Positions 45,153-55,736 of a DNA stretch of 64,000 bases are shown here, piece by piece. The notes below the pieces were generated by a model. The model saw only the letters and a list, made by a program, of their open reading frames with translations. It was not told where the DNA came from and searched no databases. The translations under genes were made by a program, and so were the position numbers. This stretch comes from Carallia brachiata (lineage: Eukaryota > Streptophyta > Magnoliopsida > Malpighiales > Rhizophoraceae): the NCBI GenBank assembly GCA_021464245.1, contig JADCRB010000001.1, forward strand, positions 3,020,829-3,084,828, written 5' to 3'. Numbering within the stretch: position 1 is the stretch's first letter; each line of letters begins with the position of its first letter.

Positions 45153-47584
45153 AAAAGGCTTTAATGAAGATTTCGATAATAAGAAAATATCTCTTGCTTC
45201 CCTTGTGCTGTATGCAATTATGATTTTGAAGGGTGTGGGAATCTTAGTTCATTTTCTAGAAATTTTTTTCTATGGAAAATATTTATAAAACTGTTATACC
45301 TAACAAATTGAAGATTTGAAATTAAAGTCAAAGGCCTAATTAATAAGAACATTTGAAATTGAATATCAAAGAAAAGCAAAAGGAAATTTGTAATCTTGGG
45401 GTTCGTTTTTTATCTCCACCGGTAGTTCTTACACCACATCTTCGTAAAAAAAACACTTCTTAAAAGCCTCCATATAACCTTTTTTTTTTTAATCTAAAAA
45501 ATGAAAAATTAAGGGTGAAACACTATAGTTCTACCAATAAGTATTGCGTCTGTGTTTAGAAATAATTTGAACAATTTAGATAATAGCACCAAATCAGATA
45601 TAAGTTTAACTCTACTAATCAGGACTGGTTAGCGTTAAACCCGGTCCACAAGAATAGAAGCGCAACATCCTTGCCAAGACAGCCACGCGATTCTACACGA
45701 ACGGTGGTAGCCTCCATATTTTTCAGACCTACAATTTTTTCAGACCCAAGTCCACCTACTTGACCAACAGATAGAAATTTCATTGCGGAACAATATTATA
45801 TTAAAAGCAAAGTATTAGTCGTTAGTGGGCTGTTGGGTTCACCAAATTTAGGCATTAATAAATGCATTATTCAGTCATATCATATTGCTGCTGTCGATAG
45901 GGGCGAAATCAAGATATTTTTGAGGTGGCGAATTTATATATATAATTGAAAAATAATAATAACCACCTAAAGACATTTTTTTGGTGTTTTTAGACTGATT
46001 TGCAAGTTTTTTTTTGGAGAATAATCTGAAAAATATATAGAGAAAACTAAAAAATGTATGATGGAGAGTAATCTACAATTTTCTTTTTGGTGTTTCACAA
46101 CTGATTTCATTAGAGACATTTTGGATTCCTAACTATCAAATTGGAGATGATGAAAAAAGAGTTTAAAACAAAGGTCTCATAGAGAAAGAAGTCAGTTTAT
46201 TTACTATAATTACTAACCTTTTTTTTTATGCTTTCTGTATGCAATTATTTATAGTTATGTAAAAACAAAAGACCTATGTTTTTTTTGTGTCCTTTATGCA
46301 GTTAAAGTTCAAAAAACAAACAAAAAAAAAAAGCTTTGTGAGAGATAATACGTGGGCAAATTAACACAAACTATCTGAATAATAGGAGGCAAACTTAAAA
46401 TACTTTGAAAAATACAGTATGTGGGCAAACAAGCACACAATAAGGGGCAAATTATCTAAATAAGGGAGCAAACTTAATTTTATAATATAAAATTAGTTTA
46501 AATCAAGGGGACTAGGGGGGCAATTGCCCCTTTGCGCCAAGCTCCCTTCGTCTCTAGCTGTTGAAATCGGGAACAAAGATAATTAATATAGCCAAATTAA
46601 AGTTTTAGTTCGACAAATGATAAAAAAAAGTACAGAATAAAAAATAAAATAAAAAAAAGCAAAGAAAGCTATTCCTAGGATTCCATGAATTAATCCACAT
46701 TTTTCTTATTGAGCGCAAATATGGGAAGAATGTGGGGGTAGTATGCTCAAACCCACGAAGAAACTCGCAAGTGCTTGTGACATTTGTTACTTCAAATCTT
46801 TTATTTCAGTACTCTAAATACATAATTAGTTGTGATATGGTTTCACCTAATAATCATATTTTTTAAATTTATTATGCAATTTAATTTTAGATAGTAATAC
46901 AATAGTTATACAGTTTATCCAATGACATCTAACAATTTACCTGTATATTTTTTTAAAACTTTAATAATGTAATGATTTATATTATTTTGTCGCTATTTAA
47001 TATTTCTTTTTTTTATGAAATATTGTTCATTAGTATATCAATAATTGTAGTACGATAGTATTTGATAATATATCTGAAGATACAGTATTACAATTTTTGT
47101 TGGAACTATAAAATATAGACAAATGCCATCTAGAGATTTTTTAAAAAAATTTACAAATGATTAAAAATATATATTTCTTTGGGAACATCAGCAAAAACTA
47201 TTCACTAGATTTAATGCAACGATTTCTTCAATCATATCCACACCTAAAAGTAACCATCAAGCAATCAAGCAACTTAAATTATGGTTAATTGGTCTCTATA
47301 CTCATATTCTATATTCCCCTTGTTTTATTATAAAGGTAGATGTAAGAGCTTCCCTCTCTCTCTAAGGTTCCTTCTTTCTTTAAAACTTTCTCAAGCTCCC
47401 TTGCCTAAAATGTAGCTAGCTAGCGGCCGCAACCGCCACTTGCTATTCATCCCAAGCTCATTTCCGACCATGTTCTTTGTTTCCTCTTACCTCTCTTTGG
47501 TTTCCAGCTCTTTTCTGTTCTTCCCAGTGATCCTTCCTCCAACAGACTCCCAAAAAACCATTTTATGGGGCATTTTGTCTTAAC
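45153..47584. other. Spacer with decayed transposon (45896-46556), copy 3
   Basis: Matches 6009-8438. The decayed element with GGGGCGAAATC and CTTCGTCTCTA ends lies at 45896-46556. The rest is AT-rich, then CT-rich from about 47330. No gene is recognised. Confidence 0.35.
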
Positions 47585-48019
47585 TTATGTTAGATCAAGC
47601 TCATATAATATCACCCATAGCCTTCCAAGCTCTAGATCTGCGTTCTCTAGTGTTGTTCTACCACTTTCAAAGTTTTCGGTGGTGATGCCGCCGTCTCCAC
47701 CGCAACCGCCGCTGTCGCCGTAGTATCGACCGTCAGTGTGCTTGCTCCTGACCTCGCTTTCACTGTCAGAGCTGCTATACTGGCCACGGAACAGACAATC
47801 AGAAACCCAGGTACGGCTGTTTGAGATAACACTGCTGGCCTCGTCCTCAATGCTGTTGATATCACGGGCACAGTTGTCACTGCCATCAGTGTTTCCACCG
47901 TCAGCTGCTTTCCCTCTACCACCGCCAGTTGCCGCCATCGGAATTGTTTGGATGTGCTCCTGTTGTGCACTTTGGAGTGGAGTGATTGGTATTGCCCATG
48001 TTTGTTTTAATGTATGCAA
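47585..48019 (-). CDS. Unidentified minus-strand reading frame, longest copy (144 codons)
   Basis: I do not recognise this protein. It starts MHTLKQTWAIPITPLQ, has a Gly-rich patch (MAATGGGRGKAADGG), acidic/serine-rich segments (SSSDSESE) and a second Gly-rich patch (GDSGGCGGDGG), and ends LELGRLWVILYELDLT. There is no signal peptide, membrane segment or known domain. Copy 1 is frameshifted and copy 2 is shortened at its end. The plus strand is also open over most of the stretch (47736-48197), so it may be non-coding GC-richer DNA. The nearby 25S-like fragment suggests it may belong to an old insertion. Confidence 0.25.
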   Translation of the reverse strand: MHTLKQTWAIPITPLQSAQQEHIQTIPMAATGGGRGKAADGGNTDGSDNCARDINSIEDEASSVISNSRTWVSDCLFRGQYSSSDSESEVRSKHTDGRYYGDSGGCGGDGGITTENFESGRTTLENADLELGRLWVILYELDLT

Positions 48020-48268
48020 TTTTGCTATTTTGAAAATTGGTGTTAGGAGTACTCAAAAGATTTCTGAAGTGGGTCTATTGGGATACGGAATGTGCTACTA
48101 CATGCAGCTTTCTCCGGTTAGATTATATCTAGTTAACACCTCGAGATTAGCTAGATTTAATCGTATTATAGTAGTTAGATCTACCCCGATTTGTTAATGG
48201 TTTATTTAATCATATGATGTGTAGGCCATATATGCCAATTTCCTTTCTTTTCAATCAAAGCTTGCAGC

Positions 48269-48615
48269 GAACAATGTAGGCAATGGAAATCGGCAAAATG
48301 GATCTGTAACCAAGGATTGGCTTTGAGGGTTGGGCTAGAGGGTCCCAGCCCCGAACCCGTCGGTTGTTAGCAGATTGCTCGAGCTATTCTAGCGACAAGA
48401 GTAGGTCGCCGCGTGTTGGCCGGGGTACAAACTAAGAACGGTCCCTTCAAAGGCCTTTCCCAGGCGTCGAACAGTTAACTCAAAACTGATGCGAACAAGG
48501 AAAATCTACCTGTTTAATTAAAACAAAACGTTACGATGGTCCCTACAAATGCTAACACAATATGATTTTTACCTAGTGCTCTGAATGTCAAAGTAAAGAA
48601 ATTCAACCAAGCGTT

Positions 48616-48663
<48 letters not shown>

Positions 48664-48948
48664 TGTCATCTAATTAGTAACACACATGAATGGATTAACG
48701 AGATTCTCACTGTCCTTGTCTACTATCCAGCAAAACCATAGCTAAGGGAACGGGCTTGGTAGAATCAGTAGGGAAAGAATACCCCGTTGAGCTTGACTTT
48801 AGCCCCACTTTATGAAATGACTTGAGAGGTGTAGGATAAGTAGGAGCCGGTCTCCCGGCTAAAGTGAAATACCACTACTTTTAACGTTATTTTATTTATT
48901 CCGTAAATCAGAGGAGAGGCATTGCCCATTCTTTTGGAATGAAGGCCG
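48269..48948 (+). pseudogene. Degenerate 25S rRNA fragment, copy 3, left part
   Basis: As 25793-26472, nearly identical to unit 2, ending at AAGGCCG with the target duplication GGCCG at 48944-48948. Confidence 0.9.
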
Positions 48949-49737
48949 TGTAAACACCAAAAAAAAAAAAAATCAATGCATGCCCTACATGAAAGCAACA
49001 AGTGCATGCATATGGAAATTTTAATTTCCATTTGATTGCAAAATGTCAAAATTCAACCACCAAAGAGGGCCCTTGCCATGTATGATCCAAGTCATACAAT
49101 TTTGGCATCCATCCTCTCCCAAAACCCTATAAATAGGGATCCCCTCAAAGCCTTTCAATCCATCCCAAGCAAAGCAAATCATTCATCTTCTAAAGCTTTG
49201 CATCTCTTCCTTTCTCTCTCTAAATATTTTGGGTGTATGCTCTCTAGCTGCCACTAAGTTGGATCCGCTAGATCAAAAACCCAAGATATTAAATATCCGA
49301 GTGGGATCAAGCCTCCTACGGCCCTCACCGAAGTCCATCCAATCGAGTGGGATCAAGCCTCCTACGGCCCTCACCGGAGTCCATCCAGTCCGAGTGGGAT
49401 CAAGCCTCCTACGGCCCTCACCGAAGTCCATCCAGTCCGAGTGGGATCAAGCCTCCTACGGCCCTCACCGGAGTTCAACTAATCCACTTGAGATCAAGTC
49501 TCGGCCCTCAGTGGGATCCATTTCCTACAGTTCAAGTTCACGCTGTGGAAATTCACCATCTCTCGGTCAAATTAAGCCTTCACGGCCCTTGACTAAATTA
49601 CACAGGAGCATTAATCGGAGGATCTACCCAGAGATCGACCCCACATAAACTTCTTTTTATTTTACAATTTTTTTATTGTAATTTGTTTCTATATTTTCGA
49701 GTCTAACTGTTACAGGCTCGAAATTTACAGCTTCACA
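48949..49737 (+). repeat. 5' LTR of gag-WOX element copy B
   Basis: TATA box CCCTATAAATAGGG lies at about 49125-49139. Four 47-bp repeats (GAGTGGGATCAAGCCTCC...) run from about 49298 to 49478. The sequence right after the LTR, ATTTTTGGCACGCCGG, is at the primer-site position; I could not assign it to a tRNA with confidence. Confidence 0.87.
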
Positions 49738-49833
49738 ATTTTTGGCACGCCGGTGGGACCTCTCCGCCTCCCATCTTTTGCTCCTCTACAAAAAAATTAG
49801 CACGAATCCAACATCAACGTTGTCACAATCACG

Positions 49834-51222
49834 ATGACAAGCGCAACGAACACTGAAGACAGGATTGCAGAATTGGAAAGCAGAATTTTCCAACTGCTCA
49901 AAACTGTGGAAGAAAAAGATCAACAGATCGCTGCCCTCAAAGGAAAAGCTCCAATCCAAGTTGATCTCCAGACCCACGAGGAGCGACAATATCCACCTGG
50001 TTTCACTCCAGAAGCGACACCAGCCGATGTCTTCAATGCTGAAAAACAACCAGGTAGTTCTACACAGCTGCCACCCTCAAATTCTGTAGCTTCGCTATCT
50101 GTTCAACAATTGCAGGAAATGATAGCCAATACGATCCGACTGCAACAAGCTACATCCTTCCAAGGATCACAGATGTACGTCAAACCGTACACCAGACGGA
50201 TCGAAAGTCTCAACATGCCTCTGGGCTACCAGCCGCCCAAATTTCAACAATTCGACGGACGAGGCGATCCCAAACAGCACATCGCCCACTTCGTTGAAAC
50301 CTGCAACAATGCAGGGACTTACGGAGATCTCTTGGTGAAGCAGTTTGTTCGTTCACTAAGGGAGAACGCTTTCACGTGGTTCATAAACCTTGAACCAGAA
50401 TCAATCGACAGTTGGGAACAACTACAACGAGAGTTTCTCAACAGATTTTTCAGCACTCGGAGAACGGTGAGCATGATGGAGCTTACTAGTGCCAAACAAA
50501 GGAAAGGAGAGCCCGTTGTCGAATACATCAACAGATGGCGTGCTCTCAATCTAGACTGCAAAGATCATCTTACGGAGACTTCTGCTGTGGAAATGTGCAT
50601 CCAAGGGATGCACTGGGAGCTATTATACATCCTACAGGGCATCAAACCTCGAACTTTTGAGGAATTAGCAACTCGAGCGCATGACATGGAAATAAGCATC
50701 AAGACCTCTGGAGGCACGATTCCCATCCAACTGGGCCAACATGGGGGCAAGAAAGTGATGACCATTGATGCTTCACCGATAAAAGTTGGAGCTAAAGCAA
50801 AAATGAGTCCTCCAGCGCTGACAAATCAACCAGAAAAGGGAAGGATGACCTTGCGAGAGTTGGAACAGAAGAAGTATCCATTCCCCGACTCCGACGTTCC
50901 AGACATTCTCGATCAACTTTTAGAAGCTAAGTTGATCAAACTCCCGGAATGTAAGCAACCCAATCACAAGAATCAGGTCAATGATCCAAAATTCTGCAGG
51001 TATCACCGCACAATCAACCATCCAACCGAGAAGTGCTTCGTCTTAAAGGAGCTGATCTTGAAGCTCATAGACCAAAATAAAATCAATTTGGACCAGGGAG
51101 ACATAGTCTCAGTCAACCAGACTGCCGTCCCTTCAAATTCGTCAGAAGAAAGTCAACATGAAATTACGCTTGCATGCTGTCAACGCATCCCGACCTGGTT
51201 CGATCAAACGGTAAACTTCTAA
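49834..51222 (+). CDS. Ty3/gypsy-type Gag, intact (462 residues)
   Basis: This frame starts at ATG 49834, shortly after the LTR and leader, and is uninterrupted. Residues 8-40 form a coiled coil (RIAELESRIFQLL...). Residues about 125-260 form the Retrotrans_gag core, including PKFQQFDGRGDPKQHIAHF, FTWFINLEPESIDSWEQLQ and FLNRFFSTRRTVSMMELT. Near the C terminus is a variant knuckle, CRYHRTINHPTEKC, spaced C-x2-H-x4-H-x4-C, with His in place of the second Cys of the usual CCHC. The protein would package element RNA into virus-like particles. There is no protease or pol frame after it; the next bases are the A-rich tract. Confidence 0.88.
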   Translation: MTSATNTEDRIAELESRIFQLLKTVEEKDQQIAALKGKAPIQVDLQTHEERQYPPGFTPEATPADVFNAEKQPGSSTQLPPSNSVASLSVQQLQEMIANTIRLQQATSFQGSQMYVKPYTRRIESLNMPLGYQPPKFQQFDGRGDPKQHIAHFVETCNNAGTYGDLLVKQFVRSLRENAFTWFINLEPESIDSWEQLQREFLNRFFSTRRTVSMMELTSAKQRKGEPVVEYINRWRALNLDCKDHLTETSAVEMCIQGMHWELLYILQGIKPRTFEELATRAHDMEISIKTSGGTIPIQLGQHGGKKVMTIDASPIKVGAKAKMSPPALTNQPEKGRMTLRELEQKKYPFPDSDVPDILDQLLEAKLIKLPECKQPNHKNQVNDPKFCRYHRTINHPTEKCFVLKELILKLIDQNKINLDQGDIVSVNQTAVPSNSSEESQHEITLACCQRIPTWFDQTVNF

Positions 51223-51232
51223 AATTACTGTG

Positions 51233-51711
51233 TAAAAAAAAAAAAAAAAAGGCAAAAAAAAAGATAGAAATAAAAAAAGGAAATAAAAAAAAAAAAAAAA
51301 AAAAGCAAAAAAAAAAGGTGCAAAAAAAAAAAGCACGAAAAAAAAGCCAAAAAAGAAAAAAAAAAAAAAAAAAATGTCTGAAACTTATGTGCAAGTTCAG
51401 AACCCTTCCACAAAATCCAAATCTAGATTCGGGGGCAGATCTCAAACCCCGATTCAAAACCCAACAAATCCAAATTCGGGGGCAAAATCCAAGTCCGAAC
51501 CCAAATTCTAGTTCAAAATCCAAATCCAAATTCAAACTCGGGCCTAAAGCCCAAATTCAAATCCAGGCCCAAAAAGCCTAAACTCAAACCCTAGCCCAAA
51601 GCCCAAATTCACCAAATCTAAACTCGGGCTCAAAACCCAAATCCAAGTTCCAACTCATAGCCTAAATCCAGATTCGGGGGCAAAGCCTAGACCCTGAATC
51701 AAAACTCAAGT
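51233..51711 (+). repeat. A-rich tract and degenerate CCCAAATTC repeats, copy B
   Basis: The A-rich tract runs 51233-51374, directly after gag. Degenerate repeats (CAAATTCGGGGGCAAA and AACTCGGGCCTAAAGCCC types) follow to about 51711. Run lengths differ from copy A, as expected for homopolymers. No coding potential is credible. Confidence 0.7.
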
Positions 51712-51985
51712 CAACAGCTCAACAGCTCACCAAACAGCTCACCAGCTCAACAGCTCAGCAGCTCACCAACTCAACAGCTCAGCAGCTCACCAAACAACTC
51801 AGCAGCTCAACAGCTCAGCAGCTCAGCAGCCAAGCAGCTCAGCAGCTCAACAGCCAAGCAGCTCAACAGCTCAGCAGCTCAACAGCTCACCAGCTCAGCA
51901 GCTCAGCAGCCAAGCAGCTTAACAACTCATCAGCTTAACAGCTCACCAGCTCGCCAGCTCAACAGCTCAGCAGTTCAACACAACA
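51712..51985 (+). repeat. CAGCTC minisatellite, copy B
   Basis: Same AACAGCTCAGCAGCTCACC-type array as 29246-29500, with an extra unit (CAGCTCAACAGCTCAG) near 51803. Confidence 0.85.
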
Positions 51986-51992
51986 CTCTGGA

Positions 51993-52210
51993 CTCGCACG
52001 AGTATAAAAGGCGACATCACAGTTCAACACTCCTGCCTCGCACGAGTATAAAAGGCGACATCACAGTTCAACACTCCTGCCACGCACGAGTATAAAAGGC
52101 GAACAGTTCAGCAACACACTCCTGCCTCGTACGAGTATAAAAGGCGACACTACAGTTCACCAAACTCCTGGCCCGCATGAGTATAAACTGTGAACGGCCC
52201 AAAAATATAA
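51993..52210 (+). promoter_or_regulatory. Array of TATAAAAG core-promoter-like repeats, copy B
   Basis: TATAAAAG occurs at about 52003, 52047, 52091 and 52136, with a weaker TATAAAC at about 52181 and ATATAAAA at 52205. The period is 44-45 bp, with CGCACGAG just before each TATA and GGCGACA just after. The array ends about 95 bp before the ATG at 52302. Confidence 0.6.
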
Positions 52211-52301
52211 AACCGACGGAGGGTTTGATTCTGAAAGTCAGCATCAGTCTCAACCGATCTTCACCACATACCAAGACCTTTGCTCCTCTGCCGCAAGAAA
52301 G

Positions 52302-52912
52302 ATGGAACCAGTTGCAGAACCTCAAGACAAGGAGAAGAAAGGTCACCTCGCACAAGGTGGCAACCGACCATGGCACAACTGCAAATTTTGGAGGAAGTCT
52401 TCTACAACGATGGAGGTATTGTCCCTAACTCTACACAGATTCTCCAACTTGTCTCACGACTTCGCCCGCTAGGGGCAGTCGAAGGAAAAAATGTATATTT
52501 TTGGTTCCAGAATCGGAGACATAGGGAAACAGTGGCGCTGAGAGATGGTATTTCCAAAGCACAGCCTGTTGTTCCTATAGTAGATCTCACCAGTACAGCT
52601 TCACCCTCAAATGAAGCCGGCCCAAGTTCTACCACTGCAATGGTCTCTCCACGGTACGTTCATCAAAGCCGTAGCATATGGGAGCATACATACTGGTCCT
52701 GGTGGTTTCACGGAGTCAGCCAAGGGTTCATCCCTCCTAGATACTTAAGTCTAGGAGGAATTTTTCTAGCACACAGGAGTCATTCCGGCGAAATTTTGCC
52801 TCTCTTTCCAGAATATTCCGGCAGCATCAACCAGCCGGAAAGCGACGTCAACATCATCGGCCCACCAGACGAGGTCGAGCTTGACTTGGAGCTGCGCCTC
52901 GGGCCCCGCTAG
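52302..52912 (+). pseudogene. WUSCHEL-type homeobox gene in retrotransposon, copy B, one base from intact
   Basis: The homeodomain frame is open from before 52302 to the stop at 52910-52912. The WOX-class homeodomain spans about 52349-52545 (RTRWQPTMAQLQILEEVF, then EGKNVYFWFQNRRHRE, helix 3 complete). The WUS-box ILPLFPE is at about 52793-52814 and the protein ends ELDLELRLGPR, an EAR repression motif (LELRL). This trio is the signature of the WUS clade of WOX transcription factors, which act in the nucleus and control stem-cell fate. The ATG at 52302 matches copy A's start but is out of frame here: CAAGACAAGGAG lacks an A found in copy A (near 52329). No intron is seen, though WUS-type host genes usually have introns. 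That fits capture of a spliced RNA. Upstream lie the TATA repeats. Confidence 0.87.
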
Positions 52913-53899
52913 GACGGCCGACAAGATAAGGTGCAATGACTTCTGCAACGACTTCTGCAGCACGCGGCAACGACTTCCGCAGCACACGGCAACGACTTCC
53001 GCAGCACACGACAACGACTTCTGCCACACACGGTAACGACTTTCGTGACACGCGTCAGCCGCTGCCTCTTTTGTCTCTTATGCAGGAAAGGGACGTGGAT
53101 GGCCCTACCCGATTCTGCATACCTTTTTTTTTGACTTTTCAAAAAAAAAAAAAAAAATCTTTATCGTATGTATATATATCCTGCATGTCCGAGCCATAAT
53201 ACTCACCCCTCTCAACTCTTCTTTCTCAAAAGAAAATGGCTAGTCTTGGCACTTGTCTCAGGAAGTTCTTTGATCAAGAAGTTGGAGGCGCACGAGCTAA
53301 GAAAAGAAGAAGTAGTCTTTCTCGAGGGATCCCTAGAAACCCTTGAAACTCATTCTCCAACGCCATCGGTGTCATGGAGTTCCAACTACTCTCCTTAGTT
53401 CACATCTATCGCAGCGAGCTGAGAAGTTCTGATCGTCCTCCTGGATCTACAAATGTACCGACGTGCAGGGAAGTTCCAACTACTCTCCTTACGTCGAAGC
53501 AGATTCGGGAATCATCACCATAACCCGTCTCTCTGTGCGCAGGTCTTAAAGTTCCAAAGTGTTGGGTCTTCCTCTTGGGGAGGTTCAAGTTCTTTGCCTA
53601 CCGGATCATCCTCACCAGAGCTTTGGAACTTCAAAGAACCTTTGCCAACCTTTACTAGCTATGGAAGCTCGAATGCACCTGGAGCTAGAATGTCAATTTT
53701 TATATTGGCTGGGCTGCTAACTTTCTCAAGATCGTATCGAATTCCTATTGCGATCCAACAACAGCAGGCATGGTCAAAGATAGAAGACTCCAACATTCAA
53801 CGTTCATTAAGACATCTCAAGTTTCAAACTGGACTTCAAGACTCGGTTCGGATCATTACGGTGAAATTTTTCCTTACCGACCCTTGAAGTGGGGGCATT
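52913..53899 (+). other. 3' tail of gag-WOX element, copy B
   Basis: Repeats of CAACGACTTCCGCAGCACACGG type lie at 52936-53050. An A run of 17 bases is at 53141-53157. A 36-codon frame (53236-53346) begins MASLGTCLRKFFDQEV and has a basic stretch AKKRRSSLSR. A second frame of 144 codons (53453-53887) is open up to the LTR. Neither has a recognised family, and in copy A the same frames are shifted. The repeated AGTTCCAACTACTCTCCTTA at about 53378 and 53472 is kept. Confidence 0.45.
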
Positions 53900-54788
53900 T
53901 GTAAACACCAAAAAAAAAAAAAAAAATCAATGCATGCCCTATATGAAAGCAACAAGTGCATGCATATGGAAATTTTAATTTCCATTTGATTGCAAAATGT
54001 TAAAATTCAACCACCAAAGAGGGTCCTTGCCATGTAGGATCCTACTCATGATGAATCATATAGAAATTTTAATTTCCATTTGATTGCAAAATGTCAAAAT
54101 TCAACCACCAAAGAGGGCCCTTGCCATGTATGATCCAAGTCATACAATTTTGGCATTCATCCTCCCCCAAAACCCTATAAATAGGGATCCCCTCAAAGCC
54201 TTTCAATCCATCCCAAGCAAAGCAAATCATTCATCTTCTAAAGCTTTGCATCTCTTCCTTTCTCTCTCTAAATATTTTGGGTGTATGCTCTCTAGCTGCC
54301 ACTAAGTTGGATCCGCTAGATCAAAAACCCAAGATATTAAATATCCGAGTGGGATCAAGCCTCCTACGGCCCTCACCGGAGTCCAATCAATTCGAGTGGG
54401 ATCAAGCCTCCTACGGCCCTCACCGGAGTCCATCCAGTCCGAGTGGGATCAAGCCTCATACGGCCCTCACCGAAGTCCATCCAGTCCGAGTGGGATCAAG
54501 CCTCCTACGGCCCTCACCGGAATTCAACTAATCCACTTGAGATCAAGTCTCGGCCCTCAGTGGGATCCATTTCCTACAGTTTAAGTTCACGCTGTGGAAA
54601 TTCAACATCTCTCGGTCAAAATTAAGTCTTCACGGCCCTTGACTAAATTACACAGGAGCATTAATCGGAGGATCTACCCAGAGATCGACCCCACATAAAC
54701 TTCTTTTTATTTTACAATTTTTTTTATTGTAATTTGTTTCTATATTTTTGAGTCTAACTGTTACAGGCTCGAAATTTACAGCTTCACA
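53900..54788 (+). repeat. 3' LTR of gag-WOX element copy B
   Basis: 889 bp, preceded by GTGGGGGCATT. It has the same internal duplication of the CATTTGATTGCAAAATG...CAAAGAGGG segment as copy A's 3' LTR (53975-54120). 47-bp repeats lie at about 54346-54520, TATA box at about 54174-54188. Confidence 0.87.
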
Positions 54789-55000
54789 GGCCGTTTGACG
54801 AGCCGATCGGGGCAGAAGTCGTTGTCAGGTGAGGAGTTTGGCTGGGGCGGCACATCATTTAAAAGATAACGCAAGTGTCTTAAAATGAGTCAACAAGAAC
54901 AGAAATCTCTTGTGAAGCAAAATGGTAAAAGCTTGTTTGATTCTGATTTACAGTACAAATACAAACTATGAAAGTGTGGTCTATTGCTTCTTTAGAAAGA
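54789..55000 (+). pseudogene. Degenerate 25S rRNA fragment, copy 3, right part
   Basis: Resumes with GGCCGTTTGACG after the retrotransposon and runs to about TTTAGAAAG, as in unit 2. Confidence 0.9.
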
Positions 55001-55736
55001 AAAGGTTGGTTAGGTTCCTTACGTGGGCAACCAATCTTTTTTGGGAGTGAGAATGACAAAGTAGGGTAATTCTAAAACCTGAGAAAGAAATGTTATATTA
55101 TGTATTTAGGCAAGGCGAAGTGATTAAAAAATTTATTTATGCATTAAATAATTATTGTATAACAAAATTTAAATTTAAATATTTTACACAATTTAAATTT
55201 TTATCGATTGGATTGAGGAGTTCGTAGTCTGTCAACCAATTTAAACCACATAACGGCGACAAAATTGGTCATCATATGAATTCAACAAACGATCATCACG
55301 TGTCAAAATTTCATTGGTACAGGATGTACGGAATCAACACTCTGACGTCAACACTCCTACGTCAACACTCTTACGTCTGCTTAATTAAGATGCAAGTACT
55401 AGGAAAACCGAACTCTAGGTTCACTGAAGTCATTTTTTTCAACAATAAGTTAATTTAATTTTAAATATAAATAAAAATAAATTTTTAATGAATTAAATTA
55501 AAATAAAAATTAATTTATATAATATAATATCATGTATATGTTATACGTATAAAATAAATAATAAAATTAGTGGGTACCATTAATTTATATTTATAGTGCA
55601 TAAAGTGAGTCCTTATAATTCATACCGTCCCTCTTAGGAACTCTGTTTCACTAATAATTCCACATTTCAAGCATCCCCAGCTTTACTCCTGTTCTATCAT
55701 TCCCAGGGTCATCAAGATCCTTATATATTCACAACA
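55001..55736 (+). promoter_or_regulatory. HIPP copy 3 upstream region
   Basis: G-box CACGTG at about 55297-55302 and TGACGTCA at 55343-55350 within the ACGTCAACACTC repeats, then AT-rich DNA to the ATG at 55737. Otherwise no feature. Confidence 0.45.

Larger units (their letters stand above)
48949..54788 (+). mobile_element. Gag-only LTR retrotransposon carrying a WUSCHEL-type gene, copy B
   Basis: Same element and same insertion site as copy A (26473-32281). Ends are TGTAAACACC and CTTCACA, with target duplication GGCCG at 48944-48948 and 54789-54793. The 5' LTR is 48949-49737 (789 bp) and the 3' LTR 53900-54788 (889 bp). Gag is intact here. The shared position, duplication and LTR length asymmetry show that copies A and B come from one insertion copied by block duplication, not from two insertions. 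Confidence 0.93.

Noticed and set aside
48810..49049. A minus-strand frame spanning the 25S fragment and the LTR start
   Set aside because: It crosses an insertion junction and is formed by chance from rRNA and LTR sequence.
50319..50765. Minus-strand frames of 66-80 codons inside gag
   Set aside because: They are antisense shadows of the well-supported Gag reading frame.
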